Part shown: in pieces, positions 8,562-16,931 of the stretch | Numbering within the stretch: position 1 is the stretch's first letter | Layout: every line of letters begins with the position of its first letter | Source: Paraburkholderia panacisoli | GTDB taxonomy: Bacteria > Pseudomonadota > Gammaproteobacteria > Burkholderiales > Burkholderiaceae | Assembly (NCBI RefSeq): GCF_008369935.1 | Contig: NZ_VTUZ01000015.1 | Span: 62,001-126,000 of the forward strand | Direction: 5' to 3' | DNA: 64,000 nt | Position numbers and translations under genes: made by a program | The notes under the pieces: model-generated | What the model saw: the letters and a program-made list of their open reading frames with translations, nothing else | The model's database searches: none | Told to the model about the DNA's origin: nothing

Positions 8562-9203
8562 TCACGCCGCGAGCAGTCCCGCTTTGGTCGACGGCATCGC
8601 GATGAAACGCGGCAATGCCTCCACTCGGCGCAGCCACGCACGAATGTTCGGATACGCCTGCAGCGACACCCCGCCTTCCGGCGCGTGCGCGATATAGGTA
8701 TGCGCCGCAATATCGGCAATCGTCGCATGATCGCCTGCCGCGAACGGCTTGGCGGCCAGTTCCTGTTCGATCACATCGAACAGTTTGCCCGCGATGTTCT
8801 TCGCGTTCTGATGATCGAGCGGCGCGCCGAACACCGTCACGAGCCGCGCGGCGCACGGCCCATAGGCAATCTGCCCGGCGGCGAGCGAAAGCCACCGCTG
8901 CACCGCCGCCGCGCCGAGCGGGTCGTCCGGCAACCACGACGGGTCGCCGTACCGCTTTGCCAGATAGACGAGAATCGCATTCGAATCGAACAGCGTGACG
9001 TCACCGTCCTGGATCGTCGGCACCTGGCCGAACGGGTTCAGCGCCAGATAGTCCGGCTTGCGGTTATCGCCCGCTCTCATGTCCAGTTCGACGACCTCGA
9101 ACGGCAGGTCGAGCAGCGACAGGAACAGCTTCACCCGATGCCCGTGTCCGGAAAGCAGGGTCGTATGCAACCGGATCGGCTGGGCGGGTTTGGCAGCGGG
9201 CAT
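8562..9203 (-). CDS. Glutathione S-transferase
   Basis: This 213-residue protein has a thioredoxin-like N-terminal domain with the GST pattern NPFGQVPTIQDGDVTLFDSNAIL, including the cis-proline VP and the SNAI glutathione-binding motif, followed by an all-helical C-terminal domain. The start ATG at 9203 is preceded by GGAG. Cytosolic GSTs conjugate or reduce electrophiles with glutathione; the substrate is not evident. It is probably co-transcribed with the fusion oxidoreductase downstream and is divergent from the LysR gene, the usual layout of a LysR-controlled detoxification operon. Confidence 0.9.
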   Translation of the reverse strand: MPAAKPAQPIRLHTTLLSGHGHRVKLFLSLLDLPFEVVELDMRAGDNRKPDYLALNPFGQVPTIQDGDVTLFDSNAILVYLAKRYGDPSWLPDDPLGAAAVQRWLSLAAGQIAYGPCAARLVTVFGAPLDHQNAKNIAGKLFDVIEQELAAKPFAAGDHATIADIAAHTYIAHAPEGGVSLQAYPNIRAWLRRVEALPRFIAMPSTKAGLLAA

Positions 9204-9312
9204 GTCGGGACTCCGTGTTCTGTGAGGTGTGCAACGAGGATAGGCGCACGCATCATGCGGCGGAAGCCCGATAATCCGGGAAACACATTCAATCGAAGAT
9301 GGACAATCGACC

Positions 9313-10227
9313 ATGGCCGACGTACGCGACGTAAACCTGAACCGCCTGGCGATCTTCGTCGCGGTCGTCGACGCGGGATCGCTGACCGCCGCCGCAGCCC
9401 GGCTGGGACTCGCCAAGACGATGGTCAGCACGCATATGCAGCGGCTCGAAGCCGAAGTGGGCGCGAGCCTGCTGGTGCGCACCACGCGGCGTCTGGGCGT
9501 CACGGAGGCGGGACGCGCATTCTACGAAGCGAGCGTGAAGATTCTGCGCGCGGCCGAAGAAGCGCTGAATGCGGTCAGCGGCGAAGCATCCCCGGTGCGC
9601 GGCACGTTGCGCGTCAGTTCGCCGATCGACTACGGCGCGCTGGTGGTCGCGCCCGCCTTGGTCGAACTGCGCCGCACGCATCCGCAACTCGATGTCGAAT
9701 TGCTGTGCACCGATCAATACGTGGATCTGATCGCGGACGGCATCGACGTCGCGATCCGCCTCGGCCGGCTCGCGGATTCCAATTACCGCGCGGTGAAGCT
9801 CGGCAGTTTCGTCAAATGGCTCGTCGCGAGTCCGGAGTTCATCGGCACATGGGGCCCGCCGCGCACGCCCGCCGACTTGCCCGGGTTGCCTTTCTGCGCA
9901 TTGACGGTGCTGCCGCGCCCGCTGACGCTCGATCTGCGGCGCAGCGACGGCGACGGCGAAACGCAAAGCGTGCGCTGCGAAAACGCGTTTCTGACCAACA
10001 CCGCCGACGCCTGCCGCGCGGCGACGCTCGCGGGCGGCGGCTTCGGGCTGTTGACCGACTTTTCGTGCGGCGGCGATCTCGCGGCCGGTCGGCTGATCCG
10101 CCTGCTGCCGCAGTGGGCGACCGAATCCGCGAGCATCCAGGCGGTGTTTCCGCCGACCAGTCATCCGCCGGCGAAAGTGCGCGCGTTGATCGACACGCTC
10201 AAGCAGCGGCTCGCGGGCGCCGCATGA
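9313..10227 (+). CDS. LysR-type transcriptional regulator
   Basis: The 304-residue protein has an N-terminal winged helix-turn-helix (about 8-65; SLTAAAARLGLAKTMVSTHMQRLE) and a periplasmic-binding-like effector domain (about 95-295). Length and order are standard for LysR. It is divergent from the GST gene with a 109-bp intergenic region, the usual position for a regulator of that operon. The effector cannot be read from the sequence. Confidence 0.92.
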   Translation: MADVRDVNLNRLAIFVAVVDAGSLTAAAARLGLAKTMVSTHMQRLEAEVGASLLVRTTRRLGVTEAGRAFYEASVKILRAAEEALNAVSGEASPVRGTLRVSSPIDYGALVVAPALVELRRTHPQLDVELLCTDQYVDLIADGIDVAIRLGRLADSNYRAVKLGSFVKWLVASPEFIGTWGPPRTPADLPGLPFCALTVLPRPLTLDLRRSDGDGETQSVRCENAFLTNTADACRAATLAGGGFGLLTDFSCGGDLAAGRLIRLLPQWATESASIQAVFPPTSHPPAKVRALIDTLKQRLAGAA

Positions 10228-10368
10228 AGCGTCGTCGGCTGCAACGCTGACGCTCCCGTTCCAGCGCAACGGCGCTTAGCTTCTATCCGCGCGGGCCGCT
10301 GCCTTGCTCTACTGCGAGGATGGATGCCGCATGTCGCGGTGTCGCCTTTTCGCCCATCTGGAGAGCGC

Positions 10369-11253
10369 ATGTCCGCCGATTCCCGTCCCGCTCAACTGGT
10401 CCTCACCGTCGCGTGTCCGAGCGCGGCGGGCCAGGTTGCCGCCGTCGTCGGCTTTCTCGACCGGCATCATTGCTATATCGACGAACTCACCGTGTTCGAC
10501 GACGACCTCAGCGAACGCTTCTTCGTGCGCTGCGTCTTTCATGGCACCGGTAGTACCGATAGCGGCGAAACGCTGCACGTCGCCGCGCTGCAGCGCGAAT
10601 TCACGCCGATCGCCGAGCGCTTCGGAATGACATGGGCGCTGCACGATGTCGGCACGCGGCCCAAAGTGCTGATCATGGTCTCGAAGCTGGAGCACTGTCT
10701 TGCCGATCTGCTGTTTCGCTGGCGCATGGGCGAACTGAAGATGGATATCGTCGGCATCGGCTCGAATCATCGCGACCTCGAACCGCTCGCGCAACAGCAC
10801 GGCCTACCGTTTCATCATCTGCCGATCACGCCCGACACGAAGCCGCAGCAGGAAGCGCGCTTGCTCGATCTGTTCGAGACGTCGGGGGCGGAATTGATGA
10901 TTCTCGCGCGCTACATGCAGATTCTGTCCGGCGCGACGAGCCGCGCGCTCGCCGCGCGCGCCATCAACATCCACCATTCGTTCCTGCCCGGCTTCAAGGG
11001 CGCGAAGCCTTATCACCAGGCGCATGCGCGCGGCGTCAAACTGATCGGCGCGACGGCCCACTTCGTCACCGACGATCTCGACGAAGGGCCGATCATCGAG
11101 CAGAGCGTCGAACGCGTCGATCATTCGTACAGCCCGGAACGGCTGCTCGCGACGGGGCGCGATGTCGAGTGCCTGACGCTCGCGCGAGCGGTCAAGGCGT
11201 TTGTCGAACGGCGGGTGTTCATCAACGGCGATCGGACCGTGGTGCTGCAATAA
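10369..11253 (+). CDS. purU: Formyltetrahydrofolate deformylase PurU
   Basis: The start at 10369 is supported by GGAG just upstream, giving 294 residues. An N-terminal ACT-like domain (about 8-90) is followed by a formyltransferase-fold domain with NIHHSFLPGFKGAKPYHQA and TDDLDEGPII, which contain the His and Asp of the catalytic centre. PurU hydrolyses 10-formyl-THF to formate and THF. Beside the glycine betaine operon it probably disposes of one-carbon units released by the three demethylations. It converges on the betaine-binding protein gene across a shared hairpin. Confidence 0.93.
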   Translation: MSADSRPAQLVLTVACPSAAGQVAAVVGFLDRHHCYIDELTVFDDDLSERFFVRCVFHGTGSTDSGETLHVAALQREFTPIAERFGMTWALHDVGTRPKVLIMVSKLEHCLADLLFRWRMGELKMDIVGIGSNHRDLEPLAQQHGLPFHHLPITPDTKPQQEARLLDLFETSGAELMILARYMQILSGATSRALAARAINIHHSFLPGFKGAKPYHQAHARGVKLIGATAHFVTDDLDEGPIIEQSVERVDHSYSPERLLATGRDVECLTLARAVKAFVERRVFINGDRTVVLQ

Positions 11254-11257
11254 AAAA

Positions 11258-11279
11258 AGCGCCGCTGAAAAGCGGCGCT
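11258..11279 (-). terminator. Rho-independent terminator of the betaine operon
   Basis: AGCGCCGCT and AGCGGCGCT form a 9-bp perfect stem around a GAAA loop. Read on the minus strand the stem is followed by a run of seven T, a classic terminator for the operon ending at 11301. On the plus strand there is no T run, so purU is terminated less efficiently if at all. Confidence 0.85.
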
Positions 11280-11300
11280 CCGTTCACCCGACTCACGCGA

Positions 11301-12158
11301 TCACTTCACCCAGCTATCCACGCGATCGCCGTGTGCGCTGATCCACGCATCGGCGGCGGCGGTCGGCTTTTCGCCGTTCTGCGTCGCCAGCATGACGCTG
11401 TCGATCTCACCCGGCTTCCATTGGAACTTCTTCAGGAACGCGACGACCGGCGGCGCCTTTTTCTCCAGATCGGGATTCACCACGCTGTCCACGTGCTCGG
11501 CCTCGCCGAACACCTTCTTCGGATCGTCCAGGAATTTGAGCTTGTACTTCGCGAACATCCAGTGCGGTTTCCACCCGGTCACGATGATCGGTTTGCTCGC
11601 CGCTTCCGAGCGCGCCAGTTCCGCGGTCATCGCGCTGCCCGAACTCGGCATCAACTGATAGTCGAGCCCATAGGCCTTGATCGCCTCGGAGGTTTTCTGC
11701 ATCACGCCCGCGCCCGCGTCGATGCCGACAATGCGCGCGCCGAACTCCGCTTTCTTCGCCTCCAGATCGCCGACCGTCTTCACATCCGCGTTATCCGGCA
11801 CGATCAAGCCGATCTTCGCGTCGTTGAAGTTCGGGCCGAGGTCGACCACCTTGTCCTTGAAGTTGTTCCAGTAAGCGCCATGCGTGACCGGCAGCCACGC
11901 GGACAGCGTCGCGTCGAGGTCGCCGCGCGCCACACCCTGCCACATCACGCCGGCCGCGACCGGCACGAGCTGCACCTGATAGCCGAGGCGCTTTTCGATC
12001 ACGCGCGCGGCCACGTTGGAGGTCGCGACGCTGTCGTCCCAGCCTTCCACGTAGCCGATCTTGATGGTCGGTTTCGTATCGGCCGATACGCTCACGGTGC
12101 TTGCCGCCAGCGCTGCGCTCAACGCGCTCGCCACGAATATCTTTCTGATCAGTCTCAT
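11301..12158 (-). CDS. Glycine betaine ABC transporter substrate-binding protein (OpuAC family)
   Basis: With the start at 12158 (GGGAGAA upstream) the product is 285 residues with a signal peptide of about 26 residues ending VSA. The mature protein begins KPTIKIGYVEGWDDSVA, the ordinary start of OpuAC/ProX-like quaternary-amine binding proteins, and has tryptophans available for a cation-binding cage. It is the last gene of the betaine catabolic operon, 146 bp after gbcB and just before a terminator. The matching ATPase and permease genes are about 25 kb away (36.3-38.4 kb), so the importer is split over two operons, or this protein serves a different core. Confidence 0.88.
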   Translation of the reverse strand: MRLIRKIFVASALSAALAASTVSVSADTKPTIKIGYVEGWDDSVATSNVAARVIEKRLGYQVQLVPVAAGVMWQGVARGDLDATLSAWLPVTHGAYWNNFKDKVVDLGPNFNDAKIGLIVPDNADVKTVGDLEAKKAEFGARIVGIDAGAGVMQKTSEAIKAYGLDYQLMPSSGSAMTAELARSEAASKPIIVTGWKPHWMFAKYKLKFLDDPKKVFGEAEHVDSVVNPDLEKKAPPVVAFLKKFQWKPGEIDSVMLATQNGEKPTAAADAWISAHGDRVDSWVK

Positions 12159-12304
12159 CGCCGTTCTCCCGTTTGCCTTCAACAAAACAACCCATTGAAC
12201 ATTTAGAATCGCCAGCCAGAATTGCCAGGTAGCGTTGATTTGCGACATGCAGTTGTCCGCGCGCGACTTCGGCCCCTGGTTTGCGTGCGCTTCCTGCTTA
12301 CCTC

Positions 12305-13558
12305 TTACTTATCGACGACGAGATCGCTCAAAGGCTTGCTGCAGCACAGCAGCACCATACCCTGATCGATCTCACGCTGGCGAATGCCGCCCGCGTGTTT
12401 CATCGCGACTTCACCGGACACTAGCTTGACCTTGCAGGTGCCGCACATGCCTTGCGTGCACGACGCGGGCAGCCGCACGCCGGACTTCTTCGCCGCGTCG
12501 AGCACGTGCTGGCCGCTCGCGCATTCGATCTCGCGGTGGCTTTTGACGAAGCTCACCTTGAAGCGCGTTTCCGTCTCGACCGGGGCGGCTTCGGGCGGCG
12601 GTTCGAACTCCGCTGCCTGCGCATGCGCCTCGGCAAAGCTCCCGGCAGTCACGGGCGCGTTCGCGTGCTGCAACCCGTCGGCGACATGCATCGTAGTCAA
12701 TTGCGCGGCCACTTCGCTGACGGTCTCGAACGAAAAGCTTTCCTCGTGATAATGGCCGCGATCGAAACCGCCCTCGTCCAGCAGCTTGCGCACTGCCTGC
12801 ATATACGGCGCGGGCCCGCACGTGAAAACCTCGCGCTCCAGAAAGTCCGGCGCGATCAGCTTGAGCAGCGGCAAGCTCAGAAAGCCGGTCACGCCAGGCC
12901 AGTTGGTGCGCGCACCGACGCGCTCGCAAACGAATGCCGTGCGGAAATGCGCCTGATTCGACGCGATCAGATCGAGTTCGCGCGCGAAGATGATGTCGTC
13001 CGGCGTACGGGCGCTGTGCACGAACACGATGTCGCTATCCTCGCCAAGTTCGTGATGCGCCCGGCTCATCGACATCAGCGGCGTGATGCCCGAGCCCGCC
13101 GAGAGGAACAGAAACTTGCGCGCCGGATGCCGCGCGCAGGTGAACTCGCCGGACGGCCCCAGCACGCGCACTTGCATGCCCGCGTGCAGATGGTCGTGCA
13201 GCCAGTTCGACACCTTGCCGCCCGGCACGCGCTTCACGGTGATCGAGATCGTGTGCGGCCGCGTCGGCGGCGACGAGATCGTATAGCAGCGGTTGATCGC
13301 TTCGCCGTCTATTTCCAGCTCCAGCGTGATGAACTGCCCCGGCTCGAATACGAACGCGCGCTCGGACGGTGCGCGGAAGAAAAAGCTCCTCACATCGTGC
13401 GTTTCGTTGCGCACGTGGCAGCACACCAGCGTGTCGTCGGCATCGCTGTTCCAGCGCGCGGGCAGCGTCTCCCAGAAGCTCGGCTGGGTGACACGGCTCG
13501 CGGCGCGCGGTAGGACCGGCTCGGTGCTCAGCTGAAACGTCGCCTGATCGCGCATCAT
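12305..13558 (-). CDS. gbcB: Glycine betaine monooxygenase reductase GbcB
   Basis: The 417-residue reductase has an FAD-binding barrel with RCYTISS near residue 92, an NAD-binding domain with SAGSGITPL near 155 and a C-terminal 2Fe-2S ferredoxin domain with Cys367, Cys372, Cys375 and Cys405. A Pro/Ala/Glu-rich linker of about 40 residues joins the last two domains. It passes NADH electrons to the Rieske oxygenase GbcA, encoded 33 bp upstream. Together they demethylate glycine betaine to dimethylglycine, releasing formaldehyde. ATG codons at 13558 and 13555 are both possible; GGGAGAG precedes them. Confidence 0.9.
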   Translation of the reverse strand: MMRDQATFQLSTEPVLPRAASRVTQPSFWETLPARWNSDADDTLVCCHVRNETHDVRSFFFRAPSERAFVFEPGQFITLELEIDGEAINRCYTISSPPTRPHTISITVKRVPGGKVSNWLHDHLHAGMQVRVLGPSGEFTCARHPARKFLFLSAGSGITPLMSMSRAHHELGEDSDIVFVHSARTPDDIIFARELDLIASNQAHFRTAFVCERVGARTNWPGVTGFLSLPLLKLIAPDFLEREVFTCGPAPYMQAVRKLLDEGGFDRGHYHEESFSFETVSEVAAQLTTMHVADGLQHANAPVTAGSFAEAHAQAAEFEPPPEAAPVETETRFKVSFVKSHREIECASGQHVLDAAKKSGVRLPASCTQGMCGTCKVKLVSGEVAMKHAGGIRQREIDQGMVLLCCSKPLSDLVVDK

Positions 13559-13591
13559 TGTTCTCTCCCGCTCGTGGTTGCGCTATCGCGC

Positions 13592-14896
13592 TCAGCGCAT
13601 GAAGGACACGACTTTCTCGCCGTGCGAAAGCGGCTCGGTGTCGAGCGTTTGCGGCGCATTGCCGTAATCCGCGAGACGGCCGATGTACCACTCGCAGAAC
13701 TTCTCAACGAGACCCTCGGTGAACGGCGAATACGGCCCCGGCTCATACGCGCTGCTCGTCGCTCCTCGCTGCGAATACTCGACGAGTGAGCGGTCCTGAT
13801 CGTTGGTCGCGCGCCACACGGCGGTCAGATTGTCGAGGTCGTAGTCGATGCCTTCGCGGGCGTCTTTGTGCACGAGCCACTTGGTGCGCACCAGCGTCTT
13901 GCCGGCCGAAAGCGGAATCACCGAAAAGCTGACGATGTGATCGCTCATGAAGTGATGCCACGAATTCGGCTGGGTCCAGAACGACAGCCCGCCAAGATCG
14001 GCCTGCTCGAAACTGCCCAGCAGCTTCTTCGACGCGATCCTTGCGTCCAGGGTTTGCGATTCGCCGTCGCGATCGAGCGGCAGGCGTTGCGTGCGAAAGC
14101 CGGTGACGAGATCGGCCAGCCGGTCGATTTCCGCCGACGGCAACTGCATCGCTTCCCATTGCGCGGTGCGCCGCGCGACGGTCTCTTCGAACGCGGCCAT
14201 GCCTTCCTCGTTGGCGGGCGTGCGCTGATAGCCGAAGCCGTATTCGTACAGCGAGATGGTCAGCTCCGGATGGTTCGCGACGCAGTGATAGCACTCGCGA
14301 TTGTTTTCCATCGTGAGCTTCCAGTTGCCCTCTTCGATAATGTCGATCGACGCCGCGATCTTGCAGCCGGCCAGATCGTGCGGCAGCAGATACGGTTCCA
14401 TCGCGGCGCGCATCACGGCGAAGTCGGTCGGCGGATGCTCGGCGAGGCAGATGAAAATCAGTCCCGCGAGATTCTCGACGTGCACCGCCTTCAGGCTATG
14501 TTTGCAACGGTCGAACTGCTCGCCCATGTGTTCGGCGAACATCAGATCGCCGTTCAGGCTGTACGTCCAGCTGTGATACGGGCACACGATATTGCCGAGC
14601 GAGCCCTTGCTGGCGTTGCACAAGCGCGCGCCGCGATGGCGGCACACGTTGTGAAACGCCCGCACCTGCATGTCGTCGTCGCGCACGATCAGGATCGAAT
14701 CGTGACCCAGCTCCACCGTGACGTAGTCGCCCGGCTCCGGCACGTCCGGTTCCACCGCGACCTGAATCCAGTGCTGACGGAAGATCGCGTCCATGTCGAG
14801 CGCGAAGATATCCTCGCTCGTATAGAACGGCGCTTCCAGCGTGTAATTCTTTTTGCGGCGTTCGATCATCGCGCGAACATCTGCCGAAACTTTCAT
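13592..14896 (-). CDS. gbcA: Glycine betaine monooxygenase oxygenase subunit GbcA
   Basis: The 434-residue Rieske non-heme iron oxygenase carries the cluster ligands Cys85-x-His87 (CRHRG) and Cys105-x2-His108 (CPYHSW). A mononuclear iron site follows in NRECYHCVANHPE (His204, His209). Length and motifs match GbcA, which hydroxylates a betaine N-methyl group that is then lost as formaldehyde. It lies between etfB (73 bp upstream) and gbcB in the same operon, as in related betaine catabolic clusters. Confidence 0.92.
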   Translation of the reverse strand: MKVSADVRAMIERRKKNYTLEAPFYTSEDIFALDMDAIFRQHWIQVAVEPDVPEPGDYVTVELGHDSILIVRDDDMQVRAFHNVCRHRGARLCNASKGSLGNIVCPYHSWTYSLNGDLMFAEHMGEQFDRCKHSLKAVHVENLAGLIFICLAEHPPTDFAVMRAAMEPYLLPHDLAGCKIAASIDIIEEGNWKLTMENNRECYHCVANHPELTISLYEYGFGYQRTPANEEGMAAFEETVARRTAQWEAMQLPSAEIDRLADLVTGFRTQRLPLDRDGESQTLDARIASKKLLGSFEQADLGGLSFWTQPNSWHHFMSDHIVSFSVIPLSAGKTLVRTKWLVHKDAREGIDYDLDNLTAVWRATNDQDRSLVEYSQRGATSSAYEPGPYSPFTEGLVEKFCEWYIGRLADYGNAPQTLDTEPLSHGEKVVSFMR

Positions 14897-14969
14897 TGTG
14901 TGCTCCGTTGCATGTCACGTCTGGCGCCGCGCCAGGCCCTCCTGGTCGCATGCTGGCCCGAACCGGAAT

Positions 14970-15761
14970 TCAGTAATCCACCAGTTGATGCTCGCGCAAA
15001 TACGCGAGGATCACTTGTGCTTTTTCGACGCAACTCCCTTCAATTACGACGCTGCCGCCACGGCTTTCGGTCGTCGTCGCCGAGAGCATGCGGGCATGGC
15101 CGGAACGCTTTTCGGCGGCGGCGAGGCGCACCGGTTTCGCGGTCGCGGGACGGATGGTCCATGCAAGGTCGTCGGGGTTGGTTGGGTGCGGATCTGTTGC
15201 GGTTTGCGCAGCGCCCAGGCGTATCGCGCCTTCGCGCAGCCGCGCATACGCGTAGGTCGGCGCGGCATTGGCCAACGGATGCACCGCGATCAGCGCGGGC
15301 AGTTGCACTTCGACGCGCCGGCGCAAACCCTTCGGCATGAATTGCCGGACTTGCGCGCAACCGTCGCGCAGGCTCAGGTCGACGGCAGCGCCGATCAACG
15401 GCATCTGCAGCGCATGCGCGACGCGATACGGCAGCATTCCGCTGTCGAACGCGCCTTCCGCGCGCGTGCCGGTCAGCACGAGGTCGTAGCCTCGCAGACG
15501 CGCGGCGAGCAGCGTCGCCGCGTCGGCCTGCGAGGCGGACGTGCCGCCCATTTCAAGCACCTCGACTACGCGCGCGCCGAGCGCCAGATACTCGCTCAAC
15601 GCAGGGTTCGACGCATCGCCCGCGTGCAGCACGTCGAGCGTCGCGCCGTGCGTTTTCGCGAGCGACAACGCAAGGGTGAGCGCGGCCGCATCGTTACGGC
15701 TATAGCGCGCGGTGCCGCTCACCGGATGACGGCCCACCGAAACCAGCACGGCGATCTTCAT
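14970..15761 (-). CDS. etfB: Electron transfer flavoprotein beta subunit, betaine-cluster type
   Basis: The 263-residue ETF beta-fold protein begins MKIAVLVSVGRHPVSG and contains the segment VLTGTRAEGAFDSG, in the nucleotide-binding region of EtfB. Its start overlaps the end of etfA by 4 bp. It is a divergent, pathway-dedicated ETF rather than the housekeeping copy. From position it should take electrons from the DgcAB dimethylglycine demethylase and pass them to the quinone pool. Confidence 0.85.
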   Translation of the reverse strand: MKIAVLVSVGRHPVSGTARYSRNDAAALTLALSLAKTHGATLDVLHAGDASNPALSEYLALGARVVEVLEMGGTSASQADAATLLAARLRGYDLVLTGTRAEGAFDSGMLPYRVAHALQMPLIGAAVDLSLRDGCAQVRQFMPKGLRRRVEVQLPALIAVHPLANAAPTYAYARLREGAIRLGAAQTATDPHPTNPDDLAWTIRPATAKPVRLAAAEKRSGHARMLSATTTESRGGSVVIEGSCVEKAQVILAYLREHQLVDY

Positions 15762-16927
15762 GCGAGCGCTCCTTCAGCGACAGCGGTTGAGTTGAGCAAC
15801 GCAGTACTGGTTCCACGCGCGCTGCGCGCCGCGGCCGCCGCTTCGTTGAGCGCCGCGATGGTTTCCTGCGCGTCGCCGACCACGGTCAGATTCGCGCGCT
15901 TCGCGATCGGCGCGCTGGCGTCGAGATTCACGGCGATCACGTGGCGGCAACTCTTGATCCCTTGCAAGTGCTGCACCGCGCCGGAAATGCCGAACGCGAT
16001 ATACACGCTTGCCTCGACGGTCTTGCCGGTCGCGCCGATCTGCTTGTCGCGCGTGAACCTGCCGTCGTCCACCGCGACGCGGCTTGCGCCGATCGCCGCG
16101 CCCAGCGTGGACGCCAGTCGCTCGAACGCGGGCACGTCGCTCACGCCGTTGCCCGCCGACACGATAAAGTCGGCCTCTTCGAGCGCCAGTTGCGCCGCGT
16201 CGATTTCGTCGATGCCGAGATCGCGCACGGCGCTGCGCGACACAGCCGCATCGCCGTCGAAACGCCACTCGACCCGCTCGCCCGCGCCGACGAACGGCAG
16301 TTTCGGCTCGACCGCATTCGGCGCGAGCAGCACGACGTCCGGTAACGCGCGCACCGCAAGCGCTGTATTCGCGTGGATATAAGCGGCCACGTGCGCGCCA
16401 TCCAGCTCGACGACATGCGTCGCGACGCTGGCATTGGCGGCAGCCGCGTAGCGGCGGCCGAGGTCGCCGTCGCCGGTCGCGTTGTCAGGCAGGAAGACAT
16501 GCATGGGCGCATACGCCGCAACGCATGCGGCCAGCGCGTTCACCTCGTCGAGCGGCGCGAACGTGCGGCGGTCGAACATCGGCAACGCGACCAGTTTGTC
16601 GGCGCCGAGCGCGGCCGCGTCGCCGCTGAATTCGCCGAACACCAGCAGCACGACTTCGGTGCTCGCGTCGGCGATCAGCGCGGCGCCGGCCAGCGTCTGG
16701 CGAGCGTGTTCGTCGAGCGCGCCACGGTCCGCGTGCGCGGCCACCAGCAGCGCGCGTTGCGGCGCGGCCGTCGTGCGGCGCGGCTTCGGTGGTTCGTGAT
16801 GCGCGGCGCCGGGCAGGTTGACTGGCTGCGCACCCGCCACACCGGTCGCGCCGAGCGTGATGCGTCTGAGTCCTTCTGCCGTCACCGTGAACGGCCGGCG
16901 CGGGTCGATTCGTTTGAGCGTGTTCAT
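15758..16927 (-). CDS. etfA: Electron transfer flavoprotein alpha subunit, betaine-cluster type
   Basis: The start at 16927 is preceded by GGAGTGACG and lies 4 bp after dgcB, giving 389 residues. The C-terminal half holds the EtfA FAD domain: ASRVAVDDGR, KQIGATGKTV, YIAFGISGAVQHLQGI and VNLDASAPI are all recognisable. The N-terminal extension of about 60 residues is longer than in housekeeping EtfA and is common in the betaine-cluster version. With EtfB it forms an FAD-containing heterodimer accepting electrons from the Fe-S flavoprotein DgcB/DgcA. Confidence 0.87.
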   Translation of the reverse strand: MNTLKRIDPRRPFTVTAEGLRRITLGATGVAGAQPVNLPGAAHHEPPKPRRTTAAPQRALLVAAHADRGALDEHARQTLAGAALIADASTEVVLLVFGEFSGDAAALGADKLVALPMFDRRTFAPLDEVNALAACVAAYAPMHVFLPDNATGDGDLGRRYAAAANASVATHVVELDGAHVAAYIHANTALAVRALPDVVLLAPNAVEPKLPFVGAGERVEWRFDGDAAVSRSAVRDLGIDEIDAAQLALEEADFIVSAGNGVSDVPAFERLASTLGAAIGASRVAVDDGRFTRDKQIGATGKTVEASVYIAFGISGAVQHLQGIKSCRHVIAVNLDASAPIAKRANLTVVGDAQETIAALNEAAAAARSARGTSTALLNSTAVAEGALA

Positions 16928-16931
16928 CGCG